Assembly (NCBI RefSeq): GCF_009729205.1
Contig: NZ_VTHB01000001.1
Span: forward strand, 1,019,532 to 1,083,531
Origin: Mycobacteroides sp. CBMA 271
GTDB lineage: Bacteria; Actinomycetota; Actinomycetes; Mycobacteriales; Mycobacteriaceae
DNA length: 64,000 nucleotides
Reading direction: 5' to 3'
In this document: piece by piece, positions 18,818 to 28,058 of the stretch
Numbering within the stretch: the first letter of the stretch is position 1
How the letters are laid out: every line of letters starts with the position of its first letter
Notes under the pieces: model-generated
The model's database searches: none
Seen by the model: the letters and a program-made list of their open reading frames with translations, nothing else
What the model was told of the DNA's origin: nothing
Translations under genes and position numbers: made by a program

Positions 18818-18844
18818 AACCATTCGTGGCATCCTCGAATGGTT
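18818..18844. promoter_or_regulatory. Operator candidate for the HxlR regulator
   Basis: Perfect inverted repeat AACCATTCG-N9-CGAATGGTT in the divergent region between the HxlR gene and the MFS gene. The position, symmetry and half-site spacing of about 18 bp suit a dimeric winged-helix regulator. Confidence 0.65.
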
Positions 18845-18877
18845 GCGAAGTGAAACCAATGCTACTCAGGAGCTCGC

Positions 18878-20164
18878 GTGCTGACCAGACCCGTCATCGT
18901 CTTGTTCTCGATTGCCAGCGGGCTCGCGGTAGCGACCATCTACTTTTCTCAACCACTCCTCGACACCATCGGCGATCAATTCGCCTTGCCCACGGCACAA
19001 GTCGGCGTCGTGCTCACCGTCACCCAAGTCGGATACGCCGGCGGATTGCTGCTCATCGTGCCCCTCGGCGACGTTATGGACCAGCGCCGGCTCATCATCG
19101 GACAGACGCTGCTGTTGGGGGCATCGTTGATTGCCACGGCGATATCGCCGAACGCGTGGACGTTCCTGCTGAGCATCACGATGGTGGGCGCACTCGCAGT
19201 GGTGACCCAGGTGATGGTCACCTACACCGCCGCGCATGCCGCGCCGCAGCGGCAGGGATGGGCCGTCGGCATCGTGACCGGCGGAATCATCAGCGGAATC
19301 CTGTTGGCACGCACGGTATCCGGCGCACTCACCGACCTACTCGGGTGGCGATCGGTATATGTGGTGGCCGCCGTTGCCACGGTCTTCATGGCCGCGCTAC
19401 TGGCACGCGCCCTGCCGAAATCCGGTCCTGCCCACAACACGCTGCCCTACCGCCGGCTGCTCGTCTCGACGCTACGACTCCTGCGTGATGAGCCAGTGCT
19501 GCGTTCCCGGGCCATCATCGCGATGCTCATCTTCGCCGCCATCACCGTACTGCTGACGCCCATGGTGCTACCTCTGACGTCAGCTCCATATCGTCTGTCG
19601 CACACCGAAGTCGGATTGTTCGGCCTGGCCGGAGCCGCGGGCGCGCTGGGCGCGTTCAAAGCCGGGTCGTGGTGCGACAGGGGTCATGCTCGCCGGGTGA
19701 CCGGCATCGGCCTGACGTTGATGCTGGCCGCCTGGGCATTCGCGGCCACCCTGCCCTGGTCCCTGCTCGGGCTGGCCGTCGCGGTCGTGATCATTGACTT
19801 CGGCCTGCAGTCGGTGCATGTGGCGAACCAAAGCCTGATTTACCGCCTGGACACCGAACTCCATGGGCGTCTGACGGCCGCGTACATGACGTTCTATTCC
19901 ATCGGGAGCGCCACCGGCGCCATCGCATCGACATGGGTGTACTCGGCCCACGGATGGACCGCAGTGTGCCTGCTCGGAGCCACCATCAGCCTTGGCGCAC
20001 TGGGCTATTGGATCGGAAACAGCACCCGCTCGGGTATGGCGGGCGCACCCCGGCGACGCGCCTCATCAGCAATTACAGCGAGCAGCCCACCAATACCGGC
20101 TCAGGGACCAACCGAACCCCGAAGGCGTCCAGCACCCCGTCGCGCACGGTCCGAGCGAGTCTGA
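18878..20164 (+). CDS. Major facilitator superfamily transporter
   Basis: Integral membrane protein of 428 aa with about twelve hydrophobic helices and the MFS loop [13 protein letters not shown] after helix 2. It resembles drug or sugar efflux permeases (AraJ/YnfM-like). GTG 18878 follows CAGGAG at good spacing. The C-terminal 40 residues are Arg/Pro/Ser-rich, and the gene overlaps the 3' end of murB on the other strand by 92 bases. Likely controlled by the divergent HxlR regulator. Confidence 0.87.
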   Translation: MLTRPVIVLFSIASGLAVATIYFSQPLLDTIGDQFALPTAQVGVVLTVTQVGYAGGLLLIVPLGDVMDQRRLIIGQTLLLGASLIATAISPNAWTFLLSITMVGALAVVTQVMVTYTAAHAAPQRQGWAVGIVTGGIISGILLARTVSGALTDLLGWRSVYVVAAVATVFMAALLARALPKSGPAHNTLPYRRLLVSTLRLLRDEPVLRSRAIIAMLIFAAITVLLTPMVLPLTSAPYRLSHTEVGLFGLAGAAGALGAFKAGSWCDRGHARRVTGIGLTLMLAAWAFAATLPWSLLGLAVAVVIIDFGLQSVHVANQSLIYRLDTELHGRLTAAYMTFYSIGSATGAIASTWVYSAHGWTAVCLLGATISLGALGYWIGNSTRSGMAGAPRRRASSAITASSPPIPAQGPTEPRRRPAPRRARSERV

Positions 20165-21164
20165 GCAATTCGCCGGTGCTTCCGCCCCCGCGATGCGTCA
20201 GCGCCAGTGCGTGTTTCGTCGATACCCGCACCGCCGACCGTTCCCCCGGGTAACCCTTGACGAACCCTGCCCGTTCTACCAGCCAGCCCGCTGAGAGCTT
20301 CACCCCGTCCTGGGCCGGATACTGCGGCACCGCGACATCAGGCCCCAATCGACCATGCACACGCGCCCGGACGCCATCCAGATCTCTCTGGGCAATAACG
20401 GGATTGGTGAAGAATGAGCCAACGCTCCAGGTGTCGTGGTCGGATGCGTCGAGCACCATGCCCTTGCGCCGCCGTAGAACAAGCACCGCCTCACGGACCG
20501 CCAGCGCGTCGGTACGGTCCCCTTGCGTCACCCCAAGCTCCTTGGCCAACTCCGGGTAGCGGATCGGCGAGCTGAGCCCGTCGGCGGTCAAGCCGAACTC
20601 GACCTCCAACACCACGCGCGCATCGGCGCCCTTGAAAAGGCTTGTGCGATAGCCGAATCCCAACTCCCCGGGCTCATACCAGCGCACCACCCCGGTCGCC
20701 CGGTCCAGCACGCGGACGCGTCGCAGCAGCGAGGCGACCTCGACGCCGTAGGCGCCCACGTTCTGCACGGGCGTGGCGCCGGCGGTCCCGGGGATTCCCG
20801 AGAGGCATTCCAGTCCACCGAGACCCGCCCGCATCGAGAGCGCCACCACCTCATCCCAATTGGCCCCCGCGTCCGCGCGCAGAATCGGCCCGTCCACCGT
20901 GACACCGGCGGAGGCAATGTGCACCACCGCGAGGTCCGGAAGATCGTCGGCCAGCACTACATTCGAGCCACCGGCGAGCAGCAGCGTGGAATGTCCGTCG
21001 AGCGCCGCCAATGCGCCCACCACTTGAGCACTGCTGTCGCAGCGAATGAGCGTCGACGCCACCGGCCCCAGCCGCAACGTCGTCAACGCGGCAAGCGGAG
21101 CATCGTCGGTCACAACGGCACCGAGGTCCTCGATCTCCGCGCGCGTTGTTCCAGGCAAGCCCAC
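20073..21164 (-). CDS. murB: UDP-N-acetylenolpyruvoylglucosamine reductase
   Basis: Cytoplasmic FAD enzyme that reduces UDP-GlcNAc-enolpyruvate to UDP-MurNAc with NADPH. Seen: FAD-binding [30 protein letters not shown], the substrate loop YRTSLFK, and SVGSFFTNP with the catalytic serine. The start is uncertain. GTG 21164 gives 363 aa, with about 19 residues before [10 protein letters not shown] as I recall for the tuberculosis protein. GTG 21119 is an alternative. Its 3' end overlaps the MFS gene by 92 bases. Confidence 0.92.
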   Translation of the reverse strand: MGLPGTTRAEIEDLGAVVTDDAPLAALTTLRLGPVASTLIRCDSSAQVVGALAALDGHSTLLLAGGSNVVLADDLPDLAVVHIASAGVTVDGPILRADAGANWDEVVALSMRAGLGGLECLSGIPGTAGATPVQNVGAYGVEVASLLRRVRVLDRATGVVRWYEPGELGFGYRTSLFKGADARVVLEVEFGLTADGLSSPIRYPELAKELGVTQGDRTDALAVREAVLVLRRRKGMVLDASDHDTWSVGSFFTNPVIAQRDLDGVRARVHGRLGPDVAVPQYPAQDGVKLSAGWLVERAGFVKGYPGERSAVRVSTKHALALTHRGGGSTGELLRLARTVRDGVLDAFGVRLVPEPVLVGCSL

Positions 21165-21190
21165 GGGCCGTAACGGTAGCCTTGCCACCC

Positions 21191-21694
21191 ATGGCCCGCT
21201 CATTTGACCTGTCAGTGGAGTACTCCGTCGCCGCCGAGCGAGTCCACGCGGCCTTCGCCGACGAGGCCTACTGGAACAAACGACTGGCCGATTCGGGTGC
21301 GGACACCGCGACATTGGATTCCTTGACATCCGAGGGCGGCGCCATCGAGATCGTCACCACACAGGTGCTGCGCAGCGACCGGCTGCCCGGCATCGTGTCG
21401 CAGTTTCACCGGGGTGACCTGCAGATTGTTCGCACCGAGAAATGGAGCCCGATCGCCGGGGGCGCCTCCGACGGCACCGTGATGGGCTCGATCGCGGGCG
21501 CGCCCGTCGCCCTGTCCGGCACGTCCCGGCTACATACCACCGATAAGGGATCGCGGCTGGACCTGAAGATCAGCGTCGAGGTCAAGATCCCGCTGGTCGG
21601 TGGCAAGATCGAGGGCTTCGTCGGCGGGAAACTCATGGACCTGTTGTCGGCCGAACAGCGTTTTACCTCGGGGTGGATCGCCAGCCACGGCTAA
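21191..21694 (+). CDS. DUF2505 (SRPBCC-like) protein, first of a pair (Rv0481c-like)
   Basis: Protein of 167 aa of the DUF2505 family, a START/SRPBCC-type fold that usually binds hydrophobic ligands. Beta-rich pattern with [20 protein letters not shown] at the N-terminus and [17 protein letters not shown] near the C-terminus. It sits beside murB, matching Rv0481c. The next gene is a homologue, so this is a tandem duplication. Biochemical role unknown. Confidence 0.82.
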   Translation: MARSFDLSVEYSVAAERVHAAFADEAYWNKRLADSGADTATLDSLTSEGGAIEIVTTQVLRSDRLPGIVSQFHRGDLQIVRTEKWSPIAGGASDGTVMGSIAGAPVALSGTSRLHTTDKGSRLDLKISVEVKIPLVGGKIEGFVGGKLMDLLSAEQRFTSGWIASHG

Positions 21695-21704
21695 CCTGGA
21701 TCAG

Positions 21705-22220
21705 ATGTCCAGGCGCTCGATCTTCACGGTGAACTTCAGTGCTCCGGCCGAGAAGGTCTACCAAGACTTCTCGAGCCGGGATTATTGGGAAACCCTGATG
21801 TCGGCGTACGGATGGATCACCCCGGTCTCGGAGATTCATACCTTCACCGTCAGCGAGCGCGGTATCGACGTGGTGGTGAAGCAGAACCTGCCGCGCATCT
21901 ACCTGCCACCGATCGCGCAAAAGGTGATGCTCACCGACATGGTTATCACCCGGGTGCAGCATTTCGACCCCTTCGATCAGGCCAAAGGCGCCGTGATGGG
22001 TAGCTACGGCGCGTCGGTGCCCGCCGGACCGGGGTCCTTCACCGGAGTGTGCAAGCTGTCCGATACCGATCAGGGGTCACAGCTGCGACTGTCCAGCACG
22101 TGCAAGGTGTATATCCCGTTCATCGGCGGCAAGCTCGAAGACCTGATCCTGTACCACGTCAACGACCTGTACCGGGTGGAGGAAGGTTTTATCGCCGACT
22201 GGATCTCCAAGCACCACTAG
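21705..22220 (+). CDS. DUF2505 (SRPBCC-like) protein, second of a pair
   Basis: Protein of 171 aa, related to its upstream neighbour over its length: FSAPAEKVYQDFSSRDYWE at the start and IGGKLEDLILYHVNDLY near the end match the same positions. Start ATG 21705, ten bases after the first copy ends, so both are probably one transcript. Divergence between copies is large, indicating an old duplication. Its stop shares CTAG with the convergent gene. Confidence 0.8.
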   Translation: MSRRSIFTVNFSAPAEKVYQDFSSRDYWETLMSAYGWITPVSEIHTFTVSERGIDVVVKQNLPRIYLPPIAQKVMLTDMVITRVQHFDPFDQAKGAVMGSYGASVPAGPGSFTGVCKLSDTDQGSQLRLSSTCKVYIPFIGGKLEDLILYHVNDLYRVEEGFIADWISKHH

Positions 22221-23296
22221 TAGTCCGATTCGGCGGCCAGCAGCTCCGCGAGGAACGCGTCGGCAGCAGGTGCGGTCAGCCGGGCGCGTGCGAATGTCCG
22301 GACCCGATCGCGCAATTCGCTCGACTCGGCCGCTCCCCCGGCACCCACGCTGACCCGCGTCGCCGACCAGTCGGTATTCCAGGCCTGCTCCTCCGCGGCG
22401 GGCCGACCGTCGACGTCGAACACTGGCAGCACTGCAGCACCATCGGAATCCAACACGCCAAATCCACGAAACATACTGCAGCGCAACGCGACCGGGATAC
22501 CCGCGGCCGAATCCGGACCGGATACCGCCGCCCGCACCCGGACAGCGACCGCCGCATCCTCGGCCACGATTACCCAGTCGAGATTGTCTTCGGCAGCATC
22601 GAAGATCCCCGGCGGCACGTCCGACCAGGCGATGGTCACCGCACCCGCGGCGATTGTGCCCGGCGACGGTGGCTCGTCGCCGGCACCGGCGACCAGCGCG
22701 TAATCCTCGCGCCGCGCGGCTACGACGCCCGGCGCATCCCACCGGAGCCCATACTCGTCGGCCAGGTCGTGGCATCGTGCCCCGAGCGCCTCCACTCGCT
22801 GGTCACGATGAGCACCCAGTGCCGCGCCGTGGAGTGCCAGCAGCCCGGCCACATCGGCGTCCAGGGTGTCGTCGGTGAAGTAGTCCTCGGCCGCCGCGGT
22901 CAGCACCGCGAGCTCGGCGTCGAGCACCGACCGGTCCAGCGCGGTGATGCCGTCGCGGCTGCTGGCGGGCCACCACCGCCGCAGCCAATGGCCCAACGCC
23001 AACCGCCGCAAGGAATCCGTCGACCCGGGCAGCACCGACACCGACGGCAGCTCGATCACAGCTGCCGGATCGGCATCGCGCAACGCCTCGACAACGGTGA
23101 CATGTCCGGCCTCACCCAGCACGCGCCACATCCAATCGGCCCGCGCCACATCGGTGAACACCAGCACCGGTGGATGCGACGGATCGTCGATGGGCCAGGA
23201 CAACACTGCACCGCTGATCTCGAGAACGGCCACCGCCGTGACCGGGGCCGGTACAGGACCCGTTGCCCACAAACCTGATTCGTTGATCAGCATCAT
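22217..23296 (-). CDS. Unknown protein, second gene of an uncharacterised pair
   Basis: Protein of 359 aa that I do not recognise. It is acidic, Ala-rich, without signal peptide or transmembrane helix, so probably cytoplasmic. It has Trp-containing segments (LGHWLRRWWPAS) and repeated Asp/Val strands. ATG 23296 overlaps the upstream gene's stop (ATGA), so the two proteins are probably made together. It lies in an insertion relative to the M. tuberculosis gene order that also holds TPR and CHAT genes. Confidence 0.65.
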   Translation of the reverse strand: MMLINESGLWATGPVPAPVTAVAVLEISGAVLSWPIDDPSHPPVLVFTDVARADWMWRVLGEAGHVTVVEALRDADPAAVIELPSVSVLPGSTDSLRRLALGHWLRRWWPASSRDGITALDRSVLDAELAVLTAAAEDYFTDDTLDADVAGLLALHGAALGAHRDQRVEALGARCHDLADEYGLRWDAPGVVAARREDYALVAGAGDEPPSPGTIAAGAVTIAWSDVPPGIFDAAEDNLDWVIVAEDAAVAVRVRAAVSGPDSAAGIPVALRCSMFRGFGVLDSDGAAVLPVFDVDGRPAAEEQAWNTDWSATRVSVGAGGAAESSELRDRVRTFARARLTAPAADAFLAELLAAESDY

Positions 23297-24618
23297 CGCG
23301 CGACCTGCAATTCCAGCATGGCCTTGATCTGTTGGCGGTGGTCCAGGCTCACCGAGCGTGCCACCCCTTCCAGCAGAGAACGCAGCTCGTCGACGTCCGT
23401 GCACGATTCCTGCCAGACGTCTCGACCGTGCAATCTGGCCCACAGCCGACTCAGGTAGGGCCGCGCGAACGTACCCAGCTCGTCGACAACCCGTTGTTGG
23501 CGAGGATCAACCGCCACACCGGCGGTGAGATAACGCCGGGCATGCAACACGTACGCCTCCTTGGCCAGGCGGGCCTGAACGCGGGCCGACAGCTCATATC
23601 GAGGTGTCACCGAGCCCCCCAGGGGATTCAGGTCTGTCGCCACCTCGACCCCGGCGAGCAGCGCGGCCTGCTTGTCCTCGCTCATCAGACCCCATGGGGC
23701 ACAAGCCCGATCGACTTCCTCGGCGCACAACATCGGAACGTCGGGCAGCTCGTCGCGGTCCAGCGCCCGGCGCAGCGTCGCCCGCACCCGGTCGACCACG
23801 CTGCGATCGAGTGGACGCTCGCCGTCGGTGTCACCGTCAATGGCCGGAGGCTTTTGCGGCTCAACGGAACTCATCCCGATGCCGACAATGGACCACGGCA
23901 GGTCGGCCGCTGACCGCACCTTAGCGCCGAGGTTGTATGGAGTCGCATCGGCGACCAGCACCGACCACACCCGTTGGCGCGCGGCCTGTTCACTATGGCT
24001 GTGCGCGGCACCGAGAACCGTTGTCAGACCGGTGAAGAAGGGGCCCGTTATAGTATCGGCCGGTCGCACATCGCGCCAACTTCGGTCGCGCTGTCGGGCG
24101 AGTTTGGCCAGCACGGCGGCATCCTCGACATGATGGTTGAGTACCTCAATCGCAGTGCGGTCGCGGTCGCGGTGCAAATCGCGCAGCAGCACCGCAACGG
24201 CAGGCTGATCCTCAACCTGGGGAACACCTTTAGTGACCGCCAGTTCGAAACACACCGGGAAATACAACTCCTGAGCGTTCCCTGAGGTGATCCGCTGCCT
24301 ACGGCGCTCGGCCTTCAGCACTACGAACCAATCTGCCGCGGCCCGTAGCTGCGGGCCGTTTCCAACAATCGCCTCGTGTACGTCAGCGGCCACCCCGGGG
24401 GCCAGTACCGGTGCCGAGAAGGCGGCATTGCTACGTAACCGCAACACCAGCGGGTCGAGGATCCGCTTCACGGTCCTGCGCAACGGTCCGCCGTCCTCGG
24501 CACTGAGCACCTCGACCCCGGGGCCTATTGCGCGCCACGCCCTATCGATCACCGCGCGCCGGGGCACCACCGATCCCACCGCAGCGGCGGCCTGGGATGT
24601 TGCGGACCCGGTGCTCAC
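23293..24618 (-). CDS. Unknown protein, first gene of an uncharacterised pair
   Basis: Protein of 441 aa with no domain I can name. It is highly charged with many Arg/Asp helices (RRALDRDELPDVP, KAERRRQRI), no membrane segment and no signal peptide. Start GTG 24618, and its end is coupled to the 359-aa gene. It diverges from a small gene at 24692. Proximity to the CHAT protease makes it a candidate partner or substrate, but nothing in the sequence proves this. Confidence 0.65.
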   Translation of the reverse strand: MSTGSATSQAAAAVGSVVPRRAVIDRAWRAIGPGVEVLSAEDGGPLRRTVKRILDPLVLRLRSNAAFSAPVLAPGVAADVHEAIVGNGPQLRAAADWFVVLKAERRRQRITSGNAQELYFPVCFELAVTKGVPQVEDQPAVAVLLRDLHRDRDRTAIEVLNHHVEDAAVLAKLARQRDRSWRDVRPADTITGPFFTGLTTVLGAAHSHSEQAARQRVWSVLVADATPYNLGAKVRSAADLPWSIVGIGMSSVEPQKPPAIDGDTDGERPLDRSVVDRVRATLRRALDRDELPDVPMLCAEEVDRACAPWGLMSEDKQAALLAGVEVATDLNPLGGSVTPRYELSARVQARLAKEAYVLHARRYLTAGVAVDPRQQRVVDELGTFARPYLSRLWARLHGRDVWQESCTDVDELRSLLEGVARSVSLDHRQQIKAMLELQVAR

Positions 24619-24691
24619 CTCACCAGGGTAATCGTCGACGCGCCGTCAAAAGTTGGGTTCGGTAGCGTCTGGCCGGGTCGACGCTGTGAAC

Positions 24692-25123
24692 ATGACCATC
24701 GGACTGTTTCCCACCCTTGCCAGGGTCTTTGGCGGACATCCCGCCCTATGGCCGGGTCACCGGCACGCACCGGTTCACCCCGATGACGAGGCCGACGAGC
24801 GTCTCGTGACCATCGCGGAACTCGTGACCGAATTCGACAATCTCCTGATCCGCAAGCGGCTCTTGACCGGGGCTCATCACGCGGTAATCGGTGCGGGTAC
24901 CCGCTCCAGCGGCGTGATCACCGGGTTGAGCCCCACCGGATCCGGCCATGAGATCCAGCTGGACCTCATGGTGCGCAGGCCGGGTGGCGGCCAGTTCCCC
25001 GCCCGCGAAACCGCGGTCATACCCGCGTCCGCGCTACCAAAGATAGCTCCGGGCAGCGTGATCGACGCCTACTACCGTCCCGGTGACGACAGCATCATCG
25101 CGGTGCGCGTGCGCACCAGCTGA
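24692..25123 (+). CDS. Small conserved-looking protein of unknown function
   Basis: Protein of 143 aa if ATG 24692 is used; GTG 24686 would add two residues. The C-terminal 80 residues look like a small beta-barrel (SSGVITGLSPTGSGHEIQ; VIDAYYRPGDDSIIAV). No signal peptide or catalytic motif seen. It ends two bases before the CHAT stop on the other strand, a tight tail-to-tail arrangement. Confidence 0.6.
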   Translation: MTIGLFPTLARVFGGHPALWPGHRHAPVHPDDEADERLVTIAELVTEFDNLLIRKRLLTGAHHAVIGAGTRSSGVITGLSPTGSGHEIQLDLMVRRPGGGQFPARETAVIPASALPKIAPGSVIDAYYRPGDDSIIAVRVRTS

Positions 25124-25124
25124 T

Positions 25125-26324
25125 TCAGCGGGCCCCGTCGACAGCGAAGCTGACCAGCGCCGCCCAATGCAACGGGCTGGCCGACCGGTCGCCGTCACGC
25201 CAGCGCCGCAGCTGGGCCCGTTGCCAGCGGTTCACCGCGCGGCCGGCATCCTCGTCGCGGTGCGCAAGATCGACCGCCATGATTGTCTCGGACATGGGAT
25301 CGCTTGCATAAGAAGCAAATTGCCGGTAAGCCTCGGTCGTCGGCAGAGACCACAGGGTGGCGGTTATCAGCTCGGCTCCGCCCAGGATCATTGCCGCAGC
25401 CAGCCCGGTGGCTTCGTCGAAGCGGTAGTCCCCGCCCGAGGAGCAGGCCAACAACGCGACCCGCGGCGGACTCGGAAGACGGGTCGCCATCATGTCCGCT
25501 GCCGTTAGCGGATGATCCTCGGCCAGGTGCAGGGCGGCTCGCTCGGCATGGCCGACGGCGCCCTCCGCGGCGCTTGCGTGCCCCACGTAGAGCAGCCGGG
25601 CCGGGTCCTGCGCACACGCCCCGGCCAGCCAGCGGCGGTCGGTATCGGTGCGGCGGAACAGCTCGACCGGCACGCCGACCGCGGGCAGCACCCGATGCTG
25701 CTCCATCAGTTCGCCGAAATGACGGGTCAGCAGGGCATCTGACGCAGGACGGCCCAGCACCGACCCCAACGCCGAATCCGGCCGCTGTCCGGGAATCCGC
25801 GGGTCCAGTAGCAGCACCGCCGGACCGTGCTGACGATCGGCCCACCGCGCAGGCCGCCGCGGCGCATTAACGATGTTCGGCGGCACCGCCATCAGGACAT
25901 CGACCAGTTCCATCAGCCGAACGCCGTCCTGCCCCGGCATAGCCAGCTGCCCCCACGGGACCCGAGCCAGTCGCGGACTCGGGGTAACGAACAGGGCCGC
26001 CCGCGGCGACGACATACATTCGACTATCAGTGTCCAACCGTCGGCAGCCATGAGCTCGGTTCCGAGCAAGCGCGCCAGCCCGAGTTCGGCTTCGGGGCTT
26101 GCGAAGGCCCCTGTGGTCAAGGCCCGTTCGATGGCGTCGATCGGCGCCTCGAATCCGTTCAGGTCCGGTAGCGCGGAATGTAGTGCATTGCAAGCCTTTT
26201 CCAGAGGATCCTGTTCAAGCACCCAGGTGACCGTGCGCATCGGCTCCCCCACCACCCGCAGGCTCGCATAGGTGGCGATGCCGACATCGGCGAATCGCAA
26301 GACCAGAGTGGGCGTCACGGCCAT
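25125..26324 (-). CDS. CHAT domain (caspase-like) protease
   Basis: Protein of 399 aa. The C-terminal half is a CHAT domain, a caspase/separase-related peptidase fold, with the two expected catalytic residues: His249 in LLYVGHASA and Cys294 in ALLACSSGGDYR, followed by the typical GLAAAMILGGAELI and TLWSLPT. The upstream LARVPWGQLAMPG is also typical. ATG 26324 has GAGGAG eight bases upstream and overlaps the TPR gene by 10 bases, so both are made from one message. In other bacteria, CHAT proteases coupled to TPR or nucleotide-sensing partners act in defence or programmed death. That role here is inference. Confidence 0.9.
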   Translation of the reverse strand: MAVTPTLVLRFADVGIATYASLRVVGEPMRTVTWVLEQDPLEKACNALHSALPDLNGFEAPIDAIERALTTGAFASPEAELGLARLLGTELMAADGWTLIVECMSSPRAALFVTPSPRLARVPWGQLAMPGQDGVRLMELVDVLMAVPPNIVNAPRRPARWADRQHGPAVLLLDPRIPGQRPDSALGSVLGRPASDALLTRHFGELMEQHRVLPAVGVPVELFRRTDTDRRWLAGACAQDPARLLYVGHASAAEGAVGHAERAALHLAEDHPLTAADMMATRLPSPPRVALLACSSGGDYRFDEATGLAAAMILGGAELITATLWSLPTTEAYRQFASYASDPMSETIMAVDLAHRDEDAGRAVNRWQRAQLRRWRDGDRSASPLHWAALVSFAVDGAR

Positions 26325-28000
26325 GTCGACCACTCCTCGTCGACGGCGGTGACCTCGCGGCCGTACCGTTGGCGAGCCAGCTCCCGGTAGCGGCTCATGA
26401 TCGGATCGCCGGTCGGGTCCATCCGCAGGGGCGGCAGTGGCCCGAGTCGGGTGAGCCCGCCATCCGCCTGCACCGGTGGCGCGGCGGCGACGAGCGCCAG
26501 TTCGCCCTCAACGGGAACGGCCGCGGTAGCGGTTGCCGCCCACGCGCCCACCAACGGAGCGTTCTCCTGATAGGCCGGATCGGCAGTGAAAGCGCCTCGC
26601 GCGCTGTGGTATTCGACAAGCTCGCTGACCAGCGCCGTATCCTCGCTTTCGCGCGCCACCGCGAAGGCACCGGCCAGCAGTGGCGCCGATACGCACCTGG
26701 CCCAGCGCATCCTCGCGCCGGCGTCGGCAATCGCATAACGCACCGCATCAACGGCCAATGCCGCGGGCACCTTGAGCTCGACAGCCCGTTCAAGCTTGGA
26801 CATGGCACTCCGGTACCCGGGACTGTCCTCGGTGTAGTCCACCGTCCCGGTCTCGGCATCGAACCCCAGCTCGGCCAGCGCATCGGCTCGCCAGATATTG
26901 CCCAGCTGATCGTCCAGGCGGGCGTACTGCAGCCAACTGTGCCGCGGATAGGAGTCCAGCAGTTCCCGGGCCTGCGCCACCTTCTCGGTCGCGGCGGCGA
27001 AGTCACCCCGAATAAGGGCAATCCAGCTGCGTTGTAACAGGATTCGATGAATATGTAGTGGCTTCTCGATCTCACGCCAATGCCGCTCCGCATGTCCCCA
27101 ACATTCGTCCGCCTCGTCGAGCGCACCCATCCGGAGCCGGATCAAGCCGAAGTAGAGCCAGCTGCGGGACACGTCATGCGCCCGGATATGTTCGGCGATC
27201 GCCGGGTATGCCTGGTGGACCAGCCTCTGAGTTTCGGCGATATCGCCGTCGGCCCACCGGGCCGCGGCACGTTCCAACTGCGCACGGGCACCAGCCAACT
27301 GCCAGTCTCGCGCCCCGGCTCGCGCTTCGGCCCGCCGCAGCCATGGTTCGGCTTCCTCCAGCCGGCCGGTCTCGACACAGAATCGCCCATAGGAGAGTGC
27401 ACCGTTGACAAACAGGTGATCGGACTCGGAACTCCCCTCCCGCGCATACTCCTCAAGCAGGTCGAGGATCTCGGCCCACAGCGGAACCGAGTCCGCGAAC
27501 ATGTCGTCATCGCACAGACCCCTGGCCATCAGAATCCGAGCGTGGCAGACGAGGCCGCGGTGCTCGGCGGCCAAATCCTCAAAGTCACTCGCGGTTTCGA
27601 TCAAAGCCCGCAGATGCACGGCGGCGCCGTCGTGATCACCGTTGGCCGCGGCCAATCCAGCAGCCAGGAACTCCGCGCGACGGGTGTATCGGCAGATCAG
27701 GTGGTCGATCTCGCCATCGGACATGGTGACCTGCGAGGCAAGGTCGGGTCGCCTACCCGATCGGATCTCGGTGTAGATGCCCACGCAGTCCCGGACGCGC
27801 CGGATGCCTTCCACCACACCGTCGTATGCGGTACGCACGAGGTAAACCTCGGCAAGCTGAGCCAACACCTCGCACGCGAGATCGTCGCGGTCCGCCTCCT
27901 GGGCCTGTGTCAGCAGCGACAGCAGGATTTCCTTGGCGGCCTCTTCCCTGGCGGCCAAGACCAAGTGACGGGCGCGCTCCAGGTCGCCGATGATCGTCAC
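26315..28000 (-). CDS. TPR-like helical repeat protein coupled to the CHAT protease
   Basis: Protein of 561 aa, almost all alpha-helical, with repeated TPR-like helix pairs such as LEEAEPWLRRAEARAGA, DEADECWGHAERHW and FAAATEKVAQARELLDSY (about residues 60-400). The last 100 residues are Pro/Ala-rich and less regular. No membrane segment. It precedes and overlaps the CHAT gene. TPR-CHAT pairs usually work as sensor or regulator plus protease. The start is uncertain: GTG 28000 has GGAG too close, and TTG codons about 12 residues in are alternatives. Confidence 0.8.
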   Translation of the reverse strand: MTIIGDLERARHLVLAAREEAAKEILLSLLTQAQEADRDDLACEVLAQLAEVYLVRTAYDGVVEGIRRVRDCVGIYTEIRSGRRPDLASQVTMSDGEIDHLICRYTRRAEFLAAGLAAANGDHDGAAVHLRALIETASDFEDLAAEHRGLVCHARILMARGLCDDDMFADSVPLWAEILDLLEEYAREGSSESDHLFVNGALSYGRFCVETGRLEEAEPWLRRAEARAGARDWQLAGARAQLERAAARWADGDIAETQRLVHQAYPAIAEHIRAHDVSRSWLYFGLIRLRMGALDEADECWGHAERHWREIEKPLHIHRILLQRSWIALIRGDFAAATEKVAQARELLDSYPRHSWLQYARLDDQLGNIWRADALAELGFDAETGTVDYTEDSPGYRSAMSKLERAVELKVPAALAVDAVRYAIADAGARMRWARCVSAPLLAGAFAVARESEDTALVSELVEYHSARGAFTADPAYQENAPLVGAWAATATAAVPVEGELALVAAAPPVQADGGLTRLGPLPPLRMDPTGDPIMSRYRELARQRYGREVTAVDEEWSTWP

Positions 28001-28015
28001 CTCCGCATACTAAGA

Positions 28016-28048
28016 AGCGGCGGGCGCGCAGTGTGCGCGCCCGCCGCT
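28016..28048 (-). terminator. Terminator hairpin after the lipoprotein gene
   Basis: Perfect 15-bp stem (arms 28016-28030 and 28034-28048, first arm AGCGGCGGGCGCGCA) with a 3-base loop. Read on the minus strand, it follows the lipoprotein stop and is trailed by a short T-rich stretch. It isolates the lipoprotein gene from the TPR-CHAT operon. Confidence 0.75.
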
Positions 28049-28058
28049 ATTGGTTGTG

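Noticed and set aside
22049..23278. Plus-strand 409-codon frame over the 359-aa gene
   Set aside because: Arg/His/Pro-rich composition, overlaps the DUF2505 gene in another frame, and starts within it.
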